Shown: piece after piece, positions 1-9,665 of the stretch
How positions within the stretch are numbered: the first letter of the stretch is position 1
Layout: every line of letters begins with the position of its first letter
Origin: Thiobacillus sp. 65-29
GTDB taxonomy: Bacteria > Pseudomonadota > Gammaproteobacteria > Burkholderiales > Thiobacillaceae
NCBI GenBank assembly: GCA_001899775.1
Contig: MKWN01000002.1
Location: 1 to 33,390 of the forward strand
Length of the DNA stretch: 33,390 bases
Reading direction: 5' to 3'
Translations under genes and position numbers: made by a program
Notes under the pieces: model-generated
What the model saw: the letters and a program-made list of their open reading frames with translations, nothing else
Told to the model about the DNA's origin: nothing
The model's database searches: none

Positions 1-2448
1 GGCCGAGGAGCGATGACCAACCATTGGGTTGACATCAAGAACGCGGATCTGGTCCTGATCATGGGCGGCAATGCCGCCGAGGCCCACCCCTGCGGCTTCA
101 AGTGGGTGACCGAGGCGAAGGCGCACCGCAAGGCGCGTCTGATCGTGGTCGATCCGCGCTTCACCCGCTCGGCCGCGGTGTCCGATTACTACGCGCCGAT
201 CCGCGCCGGTTCGGATATCGCCTTTCTTGGCGGCGTCATCAACTATCTGCTGACGCACGACAGGATCCATCACGAATACGTGAAGCACTACACCGACTCC
301 AGCTTCCTGGTGAAGGACGGGTTCTCGTTCGAAAACGGCCTGTTTTCCGGTTACAACGCGGAGAAGCGCAGTTACGACAAGTCGTCCTGGGGTTACCAGA
401 TCGGCGAGGACGGCTACGCAAGGGTCGACCCCACGCTACAGCATCCGCGCTGCGTCTTCCAGTTGATGAAGGCGCACTACAGCCGTTATACGCCCGAGAT
501 GGTTGCGAACATTTGCGGCACGCCGCAGGACGCCTTTCTCAAGGTGTGCGAGACGATCGCGGAGACCTCGGCAGCCGACAAGACCATGACCATCATGTAC
601 GCGCTGGGCTGGACGCAGCACTCGGTCGGCTCGCAGATGATCCGTACCGGGGCGATGGTGCAGTTGCTGCTGGGCAACATCGGTGTGCCCGGTGGCGGCA
701 TGAATGCACTGCGCGGACACTCCAATATCCAGGGGCTGACCGACCTGGGCCTGCTGTCCAACCTGCTGCCCGGCTACCTGACGTTGCCGGGCGACGGCGA
801 GCAGGATTACCACGCCTACATCGCCAAACGCGCCTCCAAGCCCTTGCGTCCGGGTCAGCTGAGTTACTGGCAGAACTACAACAAATTCCACGTCAGCCTG
901 ATGAAGGCCTGGTTCGGCGACGCCGCCACCGCGGAGAACAACTGGTGCTATGACTGGCTGCCCAAGATGGACAAGGGCTACGACCTGCTGCAGGTGTTCG
1001 AGGACATGGGGCAGGGCAAGGTCAACGGCTACGTCTGCCAGGGTTTCAACCCGCTCGGCTCGGCGCCGTGCAAGGTCAAGGTGTCGAATTCGCTGTCCAA
1101 ACTGAAGTTCCTCGTCATCATCGATCCGCTGGCGACCGAGACTTCGGAGTTCTGGCAGAACCATGGCGAGTACAACGATGTCGACCCGGCCAAGATCCAG
1201 ACCGAGGTGTTTCGCCTGCCGTCGACCTGCTTTGCCGAGGAGGATGGCAGTCTGATCAACTCCGGACGCTGGCTGCAGTGGCACTGGAAGGGCGCTGAGC
1301 CGCCCGGCGACGCCAAGGGCGACCAGGAAATCATGGCTGGAATCTTCCTCAGGATCCGTGCCCTCTATCAGAAAGAGGGTGGGGCCTTTCCCGACCCCGT
1401 CCTCAATCTGACGTGGAAGCACAAGGTGCCGTCGTTCCCCGCTCCCGAGGAACTGGCGCGGGAGTTTTCCGGCAAGGCGTTGAAGGACGTGACCGATCCC
1501 AAGGATCCGACCCGGGTGCTGGTCAAGGCGGGCGAGCAGTTGAGCGGCTTCGGCGAACTGCGCGACGACGGCTCGACCTCCTGCGGCTGCTGGATTTTTG
1601 CCGGCGCCTGGAGCGAGAAGGGCAACCTGATGGCGCGGCGCGACAACGCCGACCCCTTCGGCATCGGCCAGACGCTGAACTGGGCTTTTTCCTGGCCAGC
1701 CAACCGGCGCATCCTCTACAACCGCGCTTCCTGCGACCCGAGCGGCAAGCCCTACGATCCGGCGCGCAAGCTCGTGGAATGGGATGCGCGGGCGCACAGG
1801 TGGACGGGTGCCGACGTACCGGACTTCAAGATCGACTCGGCGCCGGAGGAGGGTATGAACCCCTTCATCATGAACCCCGAAGGGGTGGCGCGCTTCTTCG
1901 CGGTGGACAAGATGGCGGAAGGGCCCTTCCCCGAGCACTACGAGCCGTTCGAGACGCCGCTGGCGGCCAATCCGCTCGCGCCCGACAACCCGGTGGCGCG
2001 TTCTTCACCGGCGGCGCGGGTGTTCAAGGACGACTGGGCATCGTTCGGCAAGCCGGACAAGTTTCCGTTCGTCGCCACCACCTACCGGCTCACCGAGCAC
2101 TTCCACTTCTGGACGAAGCATGCCCGCCTGAATGCCATCACCCAGCCGGAGCAGTTCGTCGAGATCGGCGAGGAACTGGCAAAAGAGAAGGGCATCAAGG
2201 CCGGCGACCATGTACGGGTGAAATCGAACCGCGGTCATATCGTCGCGGTCGCGGTGGTGACCAAGCGTCTCATGAGCCTGGACGTGAACGGCAGGCGGAC
2301 CCATACGGTGGGCGTCCCCCTCCACTGGGGCTTCATGGGCCTGGCGAAGAACGGCTATCTCACCAATACGCTGACCCCCTTCGTGGGCGACGGCAACACC
2401 CAGACGCCGGAGTTCAAGGCGTTCCTGGTCGACGTCGAAAAAGTCTAG
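1..2448 (+). CDS. fdnG: Formate dehydrogenase-N alpha (catalytic) subunit, 3' part
   Basis: Large molybdopterin subunit of membrane-bound respiratory formate dehydrogenase. It oxidises formate to CO2 at a Mo-bis-MGD centre on the periplasmic side and passes electrons to the beta subunit. The frame is open at base 1 (GRGAMTNHW...), so the true start is upstream; the ATG at 13 is internal. The 815 visible residues match the FdnG/FdoG family throughout, for example MGGNAAEAHP, ALGWTQHSVG, RGHSNIQGLTDLG, NHGE near the middle, and a C-terminal dinucleotide-binding region ending TLTPFVGDGNTQTPEFK. About 200 N-terminal residues (Tat signal, first 4Fe-4S cluster, Sec residue) are outside the window. 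By family alignment the Sec codon should lie about 40 nt left of base 1; this is inference. The gene ends in TAG, nine bases before fdnH, and the sel genes downstream fit a Sec enzyme. Confidence 0.97.
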   Translation, partial: GRGAMTNHWVDIKNADLVLIMGGNAAEAHPCGFKWVTEAKAHRKARLIVVDPRFTRSAAVSDYYAPIRAGSDIAFLGGVINYLLTHDRIHHEYVKHYTDSSFLVKDGFSFENGLFSGYNAEKRSYDKSSWGYQIGEDGYARVDPTLQHPRCVFQLMKAHYSRYTPEMVANICGTPQDAFLKVCETIAETSAADKTMTIMYALGWTQHSVGSQMIRTGAMVQLLLGNIGVPGGGMNALRGHSNIQGLTDLGLLSNLLPGYLTLPGDGEQDYHAYIAKRASKPLRPGQLSYWQNYNKFHVSLMKAWFGDAATAENNWCYDWLPKMDKGYDLLQVFEDMGQGKVNGYVCQGFNPLGSAPCKVKVSNSLSKLKFLVIIDPLATETSEFWQNHGEYNDVDPAKIQTEVFRLPSTCFAEEDGSLINSGRWLQWHWKGAEPPGDAKGDQEIMAGIFLRIRALYQKEGGAFPDPVLNLTWKHKVPSFPAPEELAREFSGKALKDVTDPKDPTRVLVKAGEQLSGFGELRDDGSTSCGCWIFAGAWSEKGNLMARRDNADPFGIGQTLNWAFSWPANRRILYNRASCDPSGKPYDPARKLVEWDARAHRWTGADVPDFKIDSAPEEGMNPFIMNPEGVARFFAVDKMAEGPFPEHYEPFETPLAANPLAPDNPVARSSPAARVFKDDWASFGKPDKFPFVATTYRLTEHFHFWTKHARLNAITQPEQFVEIGEELAKEKGIKAGDHVRVKSNRGHIVAVAVVTKRLMSLDVNGRRTHTVGVPLHWGFMGLAKNGYLTNTLTPFVGDGNTQTPEFKAFLVDVEKV

Positions 2449-2457
2449 GAGACGGCC

Positions 2458-3324
2458 ATGGCACTGCAATCGCTCGATATCAAGGCCCGCTCCGCCACCA
2501 CCACCCAGCCGCCGGTCGCGCGCGATCCGATTCACGTCGCCAAGCTGATCGACATCTCCAAATGCATCGGCTGCAAGGCCTGTCAGGTGGCGTGCATGGA
2601 GTGGAACGACCTGCGTGACGAGGTCGGCACCAACGCGGGAACGTACGACAACCCGCGCGACCTCACCGCCCAGTCGTGGACGGTGATGCGCTTCTCCGAG
2701 GTGGAGGTGGAGCAGGGCCGGCTGGAATGGCTGATCCGCAAGGACGGCTGCATGCACTGCGAAGACCCGGGATGCCTCAAGGCGTGTCCGGCGCCGGGGG
2801 CGATCGTCCAGTCCGTCAACGGCATCGTCGATTTTCACCAGGAGCACTGCATCGGCTGCGGCTACTGCATCACCGGTTGCCCGTTCAACATTCCGCGCAT
2901 CTCGAAGAAGGACAGCAAGGCCTACAAGTGCACGCTGTGTTCCGACCGCGTCGCCGTGGGAATGGAGCCGGCCTGCATCAAGACCTGCCCGACCGGCGCG
3001 CTGGTGTTCGGCACCAAGGGCGACATGATCCGCCATGCGGAAGGGCGTATCGCCGACCTCAAGGAGCGCGGCTACGCCAATGCGGCACTGTACAACCCCG
3101 AGGGCGTCGGCGGCACGCACGTGATGTACGTGCTGCAGCACGGCGACCAGCCGGAGCTGTACGCGAACCTGCCGAAGGACCCGCACATCAGCCCGCTCGT
3201 CAGCGTGTGGAAGGGCATCACCAAGCCGCTGATGAGCCTGGGCATCGGGCTGGCGGTGTTCGCGGGCTTCTTCCATTTCATCAACGCCGGCCCCAAGGAG
3301 GTCGAGGAAGAGAAGGCGGACTGA
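2458..3324 (+). CDS. fdnH: Formate dehydrogenase-N beta subunit, four 4Fe-4S clusters
   Basis: Electron-transfer subunit linking the catalytic subunit to the membrane cytochrome b. The 288 residues carry four ferredoxin-type cysteine groups: C36/C39/C42/C46 ([11 protein letters not shown]), C98/C101/C106/C110, C131/C134/C137/C141 ([11 protein letters not shown]) and C158/C161/C173/C177. A single hydrophobic helix near residues 261-276 anchors the C-terminus, as in E. coli FdnH, and a charged tail follows. The ATG at 2458 has an AGGAG-type ribosome site just after the fdnG stop, so the two genes are co-translated. The length is typical of the family. Nothing is missing or unusual. Confidence 0.97.
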   Translation: MALQSLDIKARSATTTQPPVARDPIHVAKLIDISKCIGCKACQVACMEWNDLRDEVGTNAGTYDNPRDLTAQSWTVMRFSEVEVEQGRLEWLIRKDGCMHCEDPGCLKACPAPGAIVQSVNGIVDFHQEHCIGCGYCITGCPFNIPRISKKDSKAYKCTLCSDRVAVGMEPACIKTCPTGALVFGTKGDMIRHAEGRIADLKERGYANAALYNPEGVGGTHVMYVLQHGDQPELYANLPKDPHISPLVSVWKGITKPLMSLGIGLAVFAGFFHFINAGPKEVEEEKAD

Positions 3325-3366
3325 ACCGCTTCGCTTCGATCTTTCACCCGACATCAAGGAGCGAAC

Positions 3367-3981
3367 ATGGGCACGATTCAACGCTACACGGCGAAGGAGC
3401 GCAGCAACCACTGGATAGTGGCGATCGCTTTCGTTCTCGCCGGCCTCTCCGGGCTGGCGCTGTTCCATCCGGCGTTCTTCTTTCTCACCAACCTGTTTGG
3501 CGGCGGCCCCTGGACGCGCATCCTGCATCCCTTCATCGGTGCGGTGATGTTTTTGTCCTTCATGGCGATGGCGGCGCGTTTCTGGCGGGCCAACCAGATC
3601 ACGACGGCCGACCGGCAGTGGATGGGGCGTATCAAGGACGTACTGTGCAACCACGACCAGAATCTGCCCGAAGTCGGCAAGTACAACGCCGGGCAGAAAT
3701 ACCTGTTCTGGGTCATGGTGGTGAGTATCCCCGTGCTGCTGCTTTCGGGCATCGTCATCTGGCAGCCGTGGTTCGCGCCGTTTTTCCCGGTCGGGCTGCT
3801 ACGCGTGGCGGTGGTCGTGCATGCGCTGGTCGCGTGGATCTTGATCCTCGGCATCATCGTGCACATGTACGCGGCGATCTGGGTCAAAGGCTCGGTGCGC
3901 GCGATGACGCGCGGTACCGTGTCGGAGGCCTGGGCCAGGCAGCATCACCGTGCCTGGTATCGCGACATGACGGGGAAATAG
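3367..3981 (+). CDS. fdnI: Formate dehydrogenase-N gamma subunit, cytochrome b556
   Basis: Membrane diheme cytochrome b that takes electrons from the beta subunit and reduces quinone. The protein has 204 residues with four hydrophobic segments (about 16-35, 54-72, 112-132 and 147-172). Histidines at 15, 54, 152 and 166 sit where the FdnI heme ligands are expected. The start at 3367 follows AAGGAGCGAAC, a good ribosome site. It lies 42 nt after fdnH and completes the fdnGHI operon. The C-terminal tail is cytoplasmic and basic, as in the family. Confidence 0.96.
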   Translation: MGTIQRYTAKERSNHWIVAIAFVLAGLSGLALFHPAFFFLTNLFGGGPWTRILHPFIGAVMFLSFMAMAARFWRANQITTADRQWMGRIKDVLCNHDQNLPEVGKYNAGQKYLFWVMVVSIPVLLLSGIVIWQPWFAPFFPVGLLRVAVVVHALVAWILILGIIVHMYAAIWVKGSVRAMTRGTVSEAWARQHHRAWYRDMTGK

Positions 3982-4045
3982 CCCTGGGCTTGCCTTTCTG
4001 GGTAATTGTCCAGACTGAAGAACCGCACACGGATACCTATCGCGC

Positions 4046-4957
4046 ATGACGACGACCCTTATGCAGCCCGGCCAGATCGAAGCGGCGGCCGGCAACATCC
4101 CCGAACTGCGGCTGCCGCCCGCCGACGTGTTCCGCGTGCGCGCCCGCCGGTTCGAGCAACTGGCCGATGGCCATGCGATGGCCGACTACCTGCGCTTTGC
4201 CGCGGGGCTGGCGCACGCGCAGCAGGGTCTTCTCGATGCCGGCCCGGCGGGCGAACTGCCCGCGCCTGGACGGATCGAGCAGTGCCGGGAGCACGGCATG
4301 CCGCCGCTGGCGCCCGCTGGCCTCGCGCGCCCCGCATGGCACGACACCGCCCGCGCGCTCGCCCGCAGCGTGCAGCCGCTGCTCACGCCCGCCGGCCGGT
4401 CCGCCCTGCAGCCGCTGCTGGACGGGCAGGCCGCATGGCTCGACGAACAGGCTGCATACCTGTTCGATAACGACCTGGAGCACGTGGATGCGGCCGTCGC
4501 CCCCGTTATCGGGGCGGCGTTGCAGGTACACTGGACGCAGCTTGCGCGCCGGCTCGAGCCTGCGCGGGTCGCACGCCCCGAGCTGCCCAACCTGTGTCCC
4601 GTGTGCGGCTCGCACCCGGTGAGCTCGGTGGTGCGTATCGGCGGCGCGGAGAATGGCCTGCGCTACCTGCACTGCACGCTGTGCAGTTCGGAGTGGCACG
4701 TGGTGCGTGCCAAGTGCAGCAACTGCGACAACACCCGCGACATCGGCTACTACCATCTCGAAGGGGGCAACCGCGTGGTCGAAGCCGAAAGCTGCCCCGA
4801 ATGCCGGACCTACCTCAAGATCGTCCACCTGGAGAAGTATCCGCAGGCCGATCCGGTCGCCGACGATCTTGCCAGCCTCACCCTCGATCTCCTGATGGAC
4901 GAGACCGAGCACACCCGCAGCGGCATCAACTGGTATCTGATCCACGGCCACCCCTGA
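4046..4957 (+). CDS. fdhE: Formate dehydrogenase accessory protein FdhE
   Basis: Cytoplasmic iron-binding rubredoxin-like protein needed for activity of respiratory formate dehydrogenases; it is thought to act on the catalytic subunit before Tat export. The 303 residues end in the typical FdhE zinc-ribbon or rubredoxin-like region with four CxxC pairs: C184/C187, C210/C213, C224/C227 and C250/C253. The conserved end is [18 protein letters not shown]. The N-terminal half is helical and alanine-rich, as usual. It follows fdnI by 64 nt with no clear terminator between them, so it is probably in the same transcript. The ribosome site before the ATG at 4046 is weak. Confidence 0.95.
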   Translation: MTTTLMQPGQIEAAAGNIPELRLPPADVFRVRARRFEQLADGHAMADYLRFAAGLAHAQQGLLDAGPAGELPAPGRIEQCREHGMPPLAPAGLARPAWHDTARALARSVQPLLTPAGRSALQPLLDGQAAWLDEQAAYLFDNDLEHVDAAVAPVIGAALQVHWTQLARRLEPARVARPELPNLCPVCGSHPVSSVVRIGGAENGLRYLHCTLCSSEWHVVRAKCSNCDNTRDIGYYHLEGGNRVVEAESCPECRTYLKIVHLEKYPQADPVADDLASLTLDLLMDETEHTRSGINWYLIHGHP

Positions 4958-4994
4958 CCGCTCACCCTTCACCCCAAAAAAGGGATTGTCTATC

Positions 4995-6392
4995 GTGCAT
5001 AGCGCCCCGCATCTCCGCCCCCCGTCGATCGACCGCGTCCTCAACTGGAGCGCGGTCGTCCCACTGATCGCCGAATACGGTCGCGAACCGGTGCTCGCCG
5101 GAACGCGCCGCGTGCTCGACCATGCCCGCGAGGCCGCGCGCGGCGGCGCGCCGGTCGACTACACCGAGGCCGCGCTGGCATTCGAGCTTGCCGCACACCT
5201 CGCCGAGCGGCACGCGCCGCGCCTCAAGCCCGTGTTCAACCTCACCGGCACGGTGCTGCACACCAACCTCGGTCGCGCGACACTACCGGACGCGGCGGTC
5301 GACGCGCTCGTGAAGGCGGCGCGCTCGCCGTGCGCGCTGGAATACGACCTGGCAAGCGGTGGCCGCGGCGACCGCGACGACGTGGTCGAGGGCGTGCTGT
5401 GCGAGCTGACCGGTGCCGAGGCCGCCACCGTGGTCAACAACAACGCCGCCGCGGTATTTCTGCTGCTCAACACACTGGCGATGCGGAAACAGGTGATCGT
5501 CTCGCGCGGCGAACTGGTGGAAATCGGCGGCGCCTTCCGCGTGCCTGACATCATGAGCCGCGCCGGGGCGAAGCTGGTCGAAGTCGGCACCACCAACCGC
5601 ACCCACCTGCGTGACTTCGCCGACGCCATCCACCCGCGCAGTGCCCTGCTGATGAAAGTGCACACCAGCAACTATGCGATCCAGGGCTTTACCGCCAGCG
5701 TGCCGGAGGCGGAACTGGCGGCGCTGGCCCACGCCAGCGGCCTGCCTTTCGTCGTCGACCTCGGCAGCGGCACGCTCACCGACCTGGCCCGCTTCGGCCT
5801 GCCGCGCGAACCGACTCCGCAGGACTCGATCACCGCCGGCGCCGACCTCGTGAGCTTCAGTGGCGACAAGCTGCTGGGCGGACCGCAGGCCGGCATTCTG
5901 GTCGGCAGCCGCGAATTGATCCGGCGCATCAAGAAAAATCCGCTCAAGCGCGCGCTGCGCGTCGGCAAGCTCACCCTGGCGGCGCTGGAGGCGGTGCTGC
6001 ACCTTTATCGCGACCCCGACCGCCTGCCCGAACGGCTCACCGCGCTGCGCCTGCTGACACGGCCGCAGACCAATATTCATGATCAGGCCCTGCGGTTGCT
6101 GCCGACCATGCAGCAGGCGCTCGCCGGCTGGCCGGTCGGCGTGACCGTCGAGCCCGCGCTGTCGCAGATCGGCAGCGGTTCGCTTCCGGTCGACCGTTTG
6201 GAAAGCTGGGCGCTGGTCGTAAAGCCCGCCACGCGCAGGACCGGCGTGCTGCATGACATCGAAGCCGCACTGCGCGGGCTGCCGCAACCGGTGATCGGCC
6301 GCATCGCCGACGGTGCACTGCGCCTCGACCTGCGCTGTCTCGACGACGAGGCAGGATTCCGCGCGCAGCTCGCAGGGTTGGCCGCAGCATGA
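4995..6392 (+). CDS. selA: L-seryl-tRNA(Sec) selenium transferase
   Basis: PLP enzyme that converts Ser-tRNA(Sec) to Sec-tRNA(Sec) using selenophosphate. Family signatures are clear: [48 protein letters not shown] and the PLP lysine in [12 protein letters not shown]. Two starts are possible. TTG at 4986 sits one base after the AGGG of the ribosome site, too close. GTG at 4995 lies ten bases after AGGG and is preferred, giving 465 residues against about 463 in E. coli. The stop overlaps the selB start (ATGA), so SelA and SelB are translationally coupled. The gene is 37 nt behind fdhE. Confidence 0.97.
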   Translation: MHSAPHLRPPSIDRVLNWSAVVPLIAEYGREPVLAGTRRVLDHAREAARGGAPVDYTEAALAFELAAHLAERHAPRLKPVFNLTGTVLHTNLGRATLPDAAVDALVKAARSPCALEYDLASGGRGDRDDVVEGVLCELTGAEAATVVNNNAAAVFLLLNTLAMRKQVIVSRGELVEIGGAFRVPDIMSRAGAKLVEVGTTNRTHLRDFADAIHPRSALLMKVHTSNYAIQGFTASVPEAELAALAHASGLPFVVDLGSGTLTDLARFGLPREPTPQDSITAGADLVSFSGDKLLGGPQAGILVGSRELIRRIKKNPLKRALRVGKLTLAALEAVLHLYRDPDRLPERLTALRLLTRPQTNIHDQALRLLPTMQQALAGWPVGVTVEPALSQIGSGSLPVDRLESWALVVKPATRRTGVLHDIEAALRGLPQPVIGRIADGALRLDLRCLDDEAGFRAQLAGLAAA

Positions 6393-8296
6393 TCATCGGC
6401 ACCGCCGGTCATATCGACCACGGCAAAACCACGCTGGTGCGCGCGCTCACCGGCGTCGACACCGATCGGCTCGCGGAGGAGAAAGCGCGCGGCATCAGCA
6501 TCGAGCTGGGCTACGCCTACCAACCCGCAGCGGACGGCGGCGGCGTGCTCGGCTTCGTCGACGTACCTGGCCACGAACGCTTCATCCACACCATGCTCGC
6601 CGGCGCGGCAGGCATCGATTTCGCGCTGCTGGTGCTGGCCGCCGACGACGGTGTCATGCCGCAGACGCGCGAGCATCTTGCCATCCTCGATCTCCTCGGT
6701 GTCACGCGTGGCGCGCTCGCGCTGACCAAGATCGATCGCGTCGACGCCGCGCGCATCGGCGACGTGACGCGCGACGCCCGCGACCTGCTCGCCGGCACCG
6801 CGCTCGCCGGCAGTCCCGTGTTCCCCGTCGCGGCGGTCAGCGGGCAGGGGCTGGGCGCGTTGCGCGACCATCTGCACACCGAGGCGCGAACACGGCCGCG
6901 GGCCGAAGAGGCCGGCGGCTTCCGACTGGCGGTCGACCGCAGCTTCACCTTGAAGGGCGCGGGTACCGTCGTCACCGGTACCGTATTCGCCGGTCGCGTC
7001 GAAGTCGGTGACGAGCTGGTGGTGACGCCAAGCGGAAAATCGGTTCGCCTGCGCAGCCTGCACGTGATGAACCAGGCCGCGCAATCGGGGCAGGCCGGGC
7101 AGCGCTGCGCACTCAATCTTGCCGGTATCGCCAGGGACGAAATTGCCCGTGGCGACTGGATTGTGGCGCCGCGTCTGCACGCGCCCACCGCTCGCTTCGA
7201 CGTGCGGCTGCACCTCTCGCCGCAGGCGCCCGCGCCACTCGCCCACTGGGCGTCGGTCCACCTGCACCTGGGCGCGGCGCATGTCATGGCGCGGGTGGCT
7301 CTGCTCGAAGGCGAAATGCTTGCCCCCGGCGCGTCCATGCTGGCGCAGCTGGTCGCCGACCAGCCGCTTGGCGCGCTGACCGACGACCGCTTCATCCTGC
7401 GCGACGCCACCGCGCGCCACACCCTCGGCGGCGGCACCGTGCTCGATCCCGACGCCCCGGCGCGCAAGCGCAAGACGCCGCTGCGGCGCGCCGAGCTGGC
7501 CGCCCTGGAAACCCCCGATCCCGCCAGGCGTCTGGCGTGCCTGCTCGACCTCGGCGGGGTGGACCTCGACCGCCGCGCCGTGCACTGGAACCACAACGAT
7601 CTCGCCGCCCACCTGCCGGCCGGCAGCGCACGCGTGCACGCCGGTCAGGAGGACTGGGCGTTTTCCAGCATGCACTGGACGAGCCTTCGTGATAAATTTC
7701 GCGCCGACCTCGCCGGTTTTCACGAACGCTTTCCCGACGAGCAGGGGCCGGCGGTCGCCCGTGCCCGCCGCATGTTCTTCCCCCGGCTGTCCGCGCCGGT
7801 GTTCACCGCGCTCGCCGATTCACTCCTCGCCGACGGCAGCCTGCAACGCAGCGGGGCATGGCTGCATCTGCCGACCCACACGCTCGTCCTCAGCGGTGAC
7901 GACGAGGTATTGTGGCAGCGCATCCAGCCCTGGCTCGCCGAGTCACCGCTCGACCCGCCCTGGATGCGCGACCTGGCAAAACGGGCCACGCGCGACGAAG
8001 CCGCGATGCGCCACCTGTTGCAGAAGCTCGCGCGGCAGGGCAAGCTCTACCAGGTCGTGCGCGATCTCTTTTACCTGCCCGAAGCCGTCGCCCGGCTTGC
8101 GGCACAGGTGCAGGAACTGGAGGATGCCAGCGGTGCGGCCCGCGCCGCGGAATTCCGCGACAAGAGTGGCCTCAGCCGCAAGCGCGCGATCCAGGTACTC
8201 GAGTTTTTCGATCGGGTGGGCTACACGCGCCGCGTACGCGAAGCCCACCGGTTGCGCAACCCGGAGCTGTTCGGGGGTGGCGCGCGCAGAATTTGA
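6389..8296 (+). CDS. selB: Selenocysteine-specific elongation factor SelB
   Basis: GTPase that carries Sec-tRNA(Sec) to UGA codons marked by a SECIS hairpin. The 635 residues show an EF-Tu-like G domain: G1 GHIDHGKT at 7-14, DVPGH at 58-62 and TKID at 113-116. Two beta-barrel domains follow, then a long C-terminal region (about 370-635) that should form the winged helices binding the SECIS RNA; a typical piece is [28 protein letters not shown]. The length is close to E. coli SelB (614). It overlaps selA by four bases. A REP-like element and selC follow. Confidence 0.97.
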   Translation: MIIGTAGHIDHGKTTLVRALTGVDTDRLAEEKARGISIELGYAYQPAADGGGVLGFVDVPGHERFIHTMLAGAAGIDFALLVLAADDGVMPQTREHLAILDLLGVTRGALALTKIDRVDAARIGDVTRDARDLLAGTALAGSPVFPVAAVSGQGLGALRDHLHTEARTRPRAEEAGGFRLAVDRSFTLKGAGTVVTGTVFAGRVEVGDELVVTPSGKSVRLRSLHVMNQAAQSGQAGQRCALNLAGIARDEIARGDWIVAPRLHAPTARFDVRLHLSPQAPAPLAHWASVHLHLGAAHVMARVALLEGEMLAPGASMLAQLVADQPLGALTDDRFILRDATARHTLGGGTVLDPDAPARKRKTPLRRAELAALETPDPARRLACLLDLGGVDLDRRAVHWNHNDLAAHLPAGSARVHAGQEDWAFSSMHWTSLRDKFRADLAGFHERFPDEQGPAVARARRMFFPRLSAPVFTALADSLLADGSLQRSGAWLHLPTHTLVLSGDDEVLWQRIQPWLAESPLDPPWMRDLAKRATRDEAAMRHLLQKLARQGKLYQVVRDLFYLPEAVARLAAQVQELEDASGAARAAEFRDKSGLSRKRAIQVLEFFDRVGYTRRVREAHRLRNPELFGGGARRI

Positions 8297-8317
8297 ACCG
8301 GAATTATCCAATAGACC

Positions 8318-8363
8318 GTAGGTCGGGCTTCAGCCCGACATGTCGGATTAAAATCCGACCTAC
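8318..8363. repeat. REP-like double hairpin, copy 1
   Basis: Two perfect hairpins lie side by side: GTCGGGCT/AGCCCGAC at 8322-8339 with a two-base loop, and GTCGGATT/AATCCGAC at 8342-8359 with a two-base loop. An outer arm pair GTAGG (8318-8322) and CCTAC (8359-8363) encloses both. This resembles proteobacterial REP elements. It lies in the gap between selB and selC and could also end the sel transcript, although there is no T-tract. A related copy is at 20822-20854, where the outer arm has changed on both sides. Confidence 0.8.
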
Positions 8364-8380
8364 ATCCCGTTAATTTGTCG

Positions 8381-8409
8381 CGTACGGATGTGCCAATGGA
8401 TTTTTTGGG
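8381..8409 (+). repeat. Dispersed motif copy 1, upstream of selC
   Basis: A 29-base stretch ending AATGGATTTTTTGGG. It recurs at 31771-31799 (24 of 29 bases identical by eye) and, shortened, at 20872-20894. Copies 1 and 2 both follow a REP-like hairpin after a shared CATCCCGTT. This copy ends 21 bases before selC, so it may hold part of the selC promoter or be the tail of a repeat element. No convincing -35/-10 pair is visible. Confidence 0.55.
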
Positions 8410-8430
8410 GTGAAACAAGAGCTTCGACAC

Positions 8431-8525
8431 GGAAGGGATGCGTTCCTGGTGGTGCGGCCGGACTTCAAATCCGGTTGGGGGTGTCAGTCGCTCCCGGGTG
8501 GGTTCGACTCCCACTCCCTCCGCCA
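8431..8525 (+). tRNA. selC: tRNA-Sec (UCA anticodon)
   Basis: The 95-nt gene aligns along its length with E. coli selC. The anticodon loop CTTCAAA (8463-8469) holds TCA at 8465-8467, in a CCGGA/TCCGG stem. A long variable arm (GGGGGTG paired with CGCTCCC, ending at 8495), a T-arm GTGGG-TTCGACT-CCCAC (8498-8514), discriminator G and an encoded CCA (8523-8525) are all present. The D-stem has six pairs with one U-U mismatch. The 5' acceptor strand GGAAGGGA (8431-8438) has eight bases, but the 3' strand TCCCTCC (8515-8521) has only seven, so one A is bulged. It reads UGA with SelA/SelB and lies 134 nt after selB. Confidence 0.95.
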
Positions 8526-8596
8526 CTTCAGCGCCGGGGCCGGCCGCGCAAGGCTCGCCACCGGCAACGTGGCCGATCATGGGGAGCCGGCTCAGC

Positions 8597-9595
8597 ATGA
8601 ACAGTTTCGTCTCGCACTATGCGCTGTTTCTTGCCCAGGCCGCCACTCTCGTGCTCGCCGCCATCGCGCTCGTCGCCGGGCTCGCCGCGCTGTCGCGCCG
8701 CAAGGCGAAGCACTCCGGCCAGATCGAGGCCACCGACATCAATCGCCAGCTCGAAGCGGCGGGTGACCGCATCGAGGCGGCACGGTTGCCGAAGAAGGCC
8801 CACAAAGCCCTGCTCAAGCGGCGCAAGGCCGAGCGCAAGGCGAGGCAGCGGGGGGAAGTCGGGCCCTGCGCTTACCTCATCGACTTCAAGGGCGATCTCC
8901 GCGCCTCGGCCTTCGTCGCGCTGCGCGAGGAGATCACCGCCATCCTGCAGGTCGCCCAGCCCGGCGACGCGGTGCTGCTGCGGCTGGAAAGCCCCGGCGG
9001 CATGGTCAACCGCTACGGCCTCGCCGCCGCTCAACTGCTGCGGCTGCGCGATGCCAAACTGCCGCTCACCGTGATGGTCGACAGCGTCGCCGCCAGCGGC
9101 GGCTATCTCATGGCCGCCGTTGCGGACAAAATTGTGGCCTCGCCGTTTGCGCTGGTCGGCTCGATCGGCGTCGTCGCCCAGATCCCCAACTTCCATCGCT
9201 GGCTGCAGGCGCGCGACATCGACTGGGAACAGTTCACCGCCGGCAAATACAAGCGCACCGTCACCGTGTTCGGCGAAAACACCGAAGCCGGCCGCGCCAA
9301 GCTGCGCGAGGAGCTCGAGGAAATCCACGCGCGCTTCCGCGCCTTCGTGCACGAGCGCCGCCAGCTCGACATGGACAAGGTCGGCACCGGCGAAGCCTGG
9401 CTCGGCAGCCAGGCGCTGGAGCTGGGGCTGGTCGACGAACTCGCCACCAGCGACGAGATCATCCGCGCCGCCTGCCAGCAACGCCGCGTGCTGCAGGTGA
9501 GCTACCAGCGCAAGATGACGCTGCCCGAGCGGGTGAGGATGTCGGCGCAGGCGGCGTGGGACGGGATCTGGCAGCCGCCGGGTTCGTGGGGCTGA
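8597..9595 (+). CDS. S49 family peptidase (SohB/SppA-like), membrane-anchored
   Basis: A 332-residue protein with one N-terminal membrane helix (about 10-32), a basic linker, and a ClpP-fold serine protease domain of the signal peptide peptidase type. Family motifs include ESPGGMVNRYG (131-141), the nucleophile serine at 167 in VAASGGY, SIGVVAQIPN (189-198) and the lysine region GKYKRT (216-221), which should supply the general base. The start at 8597 is preferred because GGGGAGCC lies upstream and the helix follows at once. The frame is open further upstream, but that part overlaps selC and cannot be coding. The role is probably degradation of membrane peptides; substrate is unknown. Confidence 0.88.
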   Translation: MNSFVSHYALFLAQAATLVLAAIALVAGLAALSRRKAKHSGQIEATDINRQLEAAGDRIEAARLPKKAHKALLKRRKAERKARQRGEVGPCAYLIDFKGDLRASAFVALREEITAILQVAQPGDAVLLRLESPGGMVNRYGLAAAQLLRLRDAKLPLTVMVDSVAASGGYLMAAVADKIVASPFALVGSIGVVAQIPNFHRWLQARDIDWEQFTAGKYKRTVTVFGENTEAGRAKLREELEEIHARFRAFVHERRQLDMDKVGTGEAWLGSQALELGLVDELATSDEIIRAACQQRRVLQVSYQRKMTLPERVRMSAQAAWDGIWQPPGSWG

Positions 9596-9638
9596 TCAAA
9601 CCAGAGCCAGTCGATAACCCGCCGACCTATGCGAAAAT

Positions 9639-9661
9639 CCCCCTGATAACAAACAAGGGGG
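9639..9661 (+). promoter_or_regulatory. Hairpin over the hsdR ribosome site
   Basis: CCCCCT (9639-9644) can pair with AGGGGG (9656-9661), loop of 11 bases. The right arm is also the only purine-rich ribosome site for the TTG start at 9666, so the fold would hide it. It may be a translation control or the end of the upstream transcript. Confidence 0.4.
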
Positions 9662-9665
9662 TGTC

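Noticed and set aside
1-12. Possible SECIS element at the left edge
   Set aside because: The Sec codon should be about 40 nt outside the window and its hairpin would mostly be outside too; nothing visible can support the call.
436-1938. 500-codon open frame on the minus strand
   Set aside because: It lies antisense to fdnG, has no family resemblance, and is the kind of long frame that high-GC third positions create by chance.
2005-3654. 549-codon open frame on the minus strand
   Set aside because: Antisense to the end of fdnG, all of fdnH and part of fdnI; composition is arginine, histidine and alanine rich with no recognisable domain.
6083-7723. 546-codon open frame on the minus strand
   Set aside because: Antisense to selA and selB, which match their families along their whole length.
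8438-8596. Upstream extension of the S49 peptidase frame
   Set aside because: It runs through tRNA-Sec, and the signal anchor begins at the ATG at 8597.
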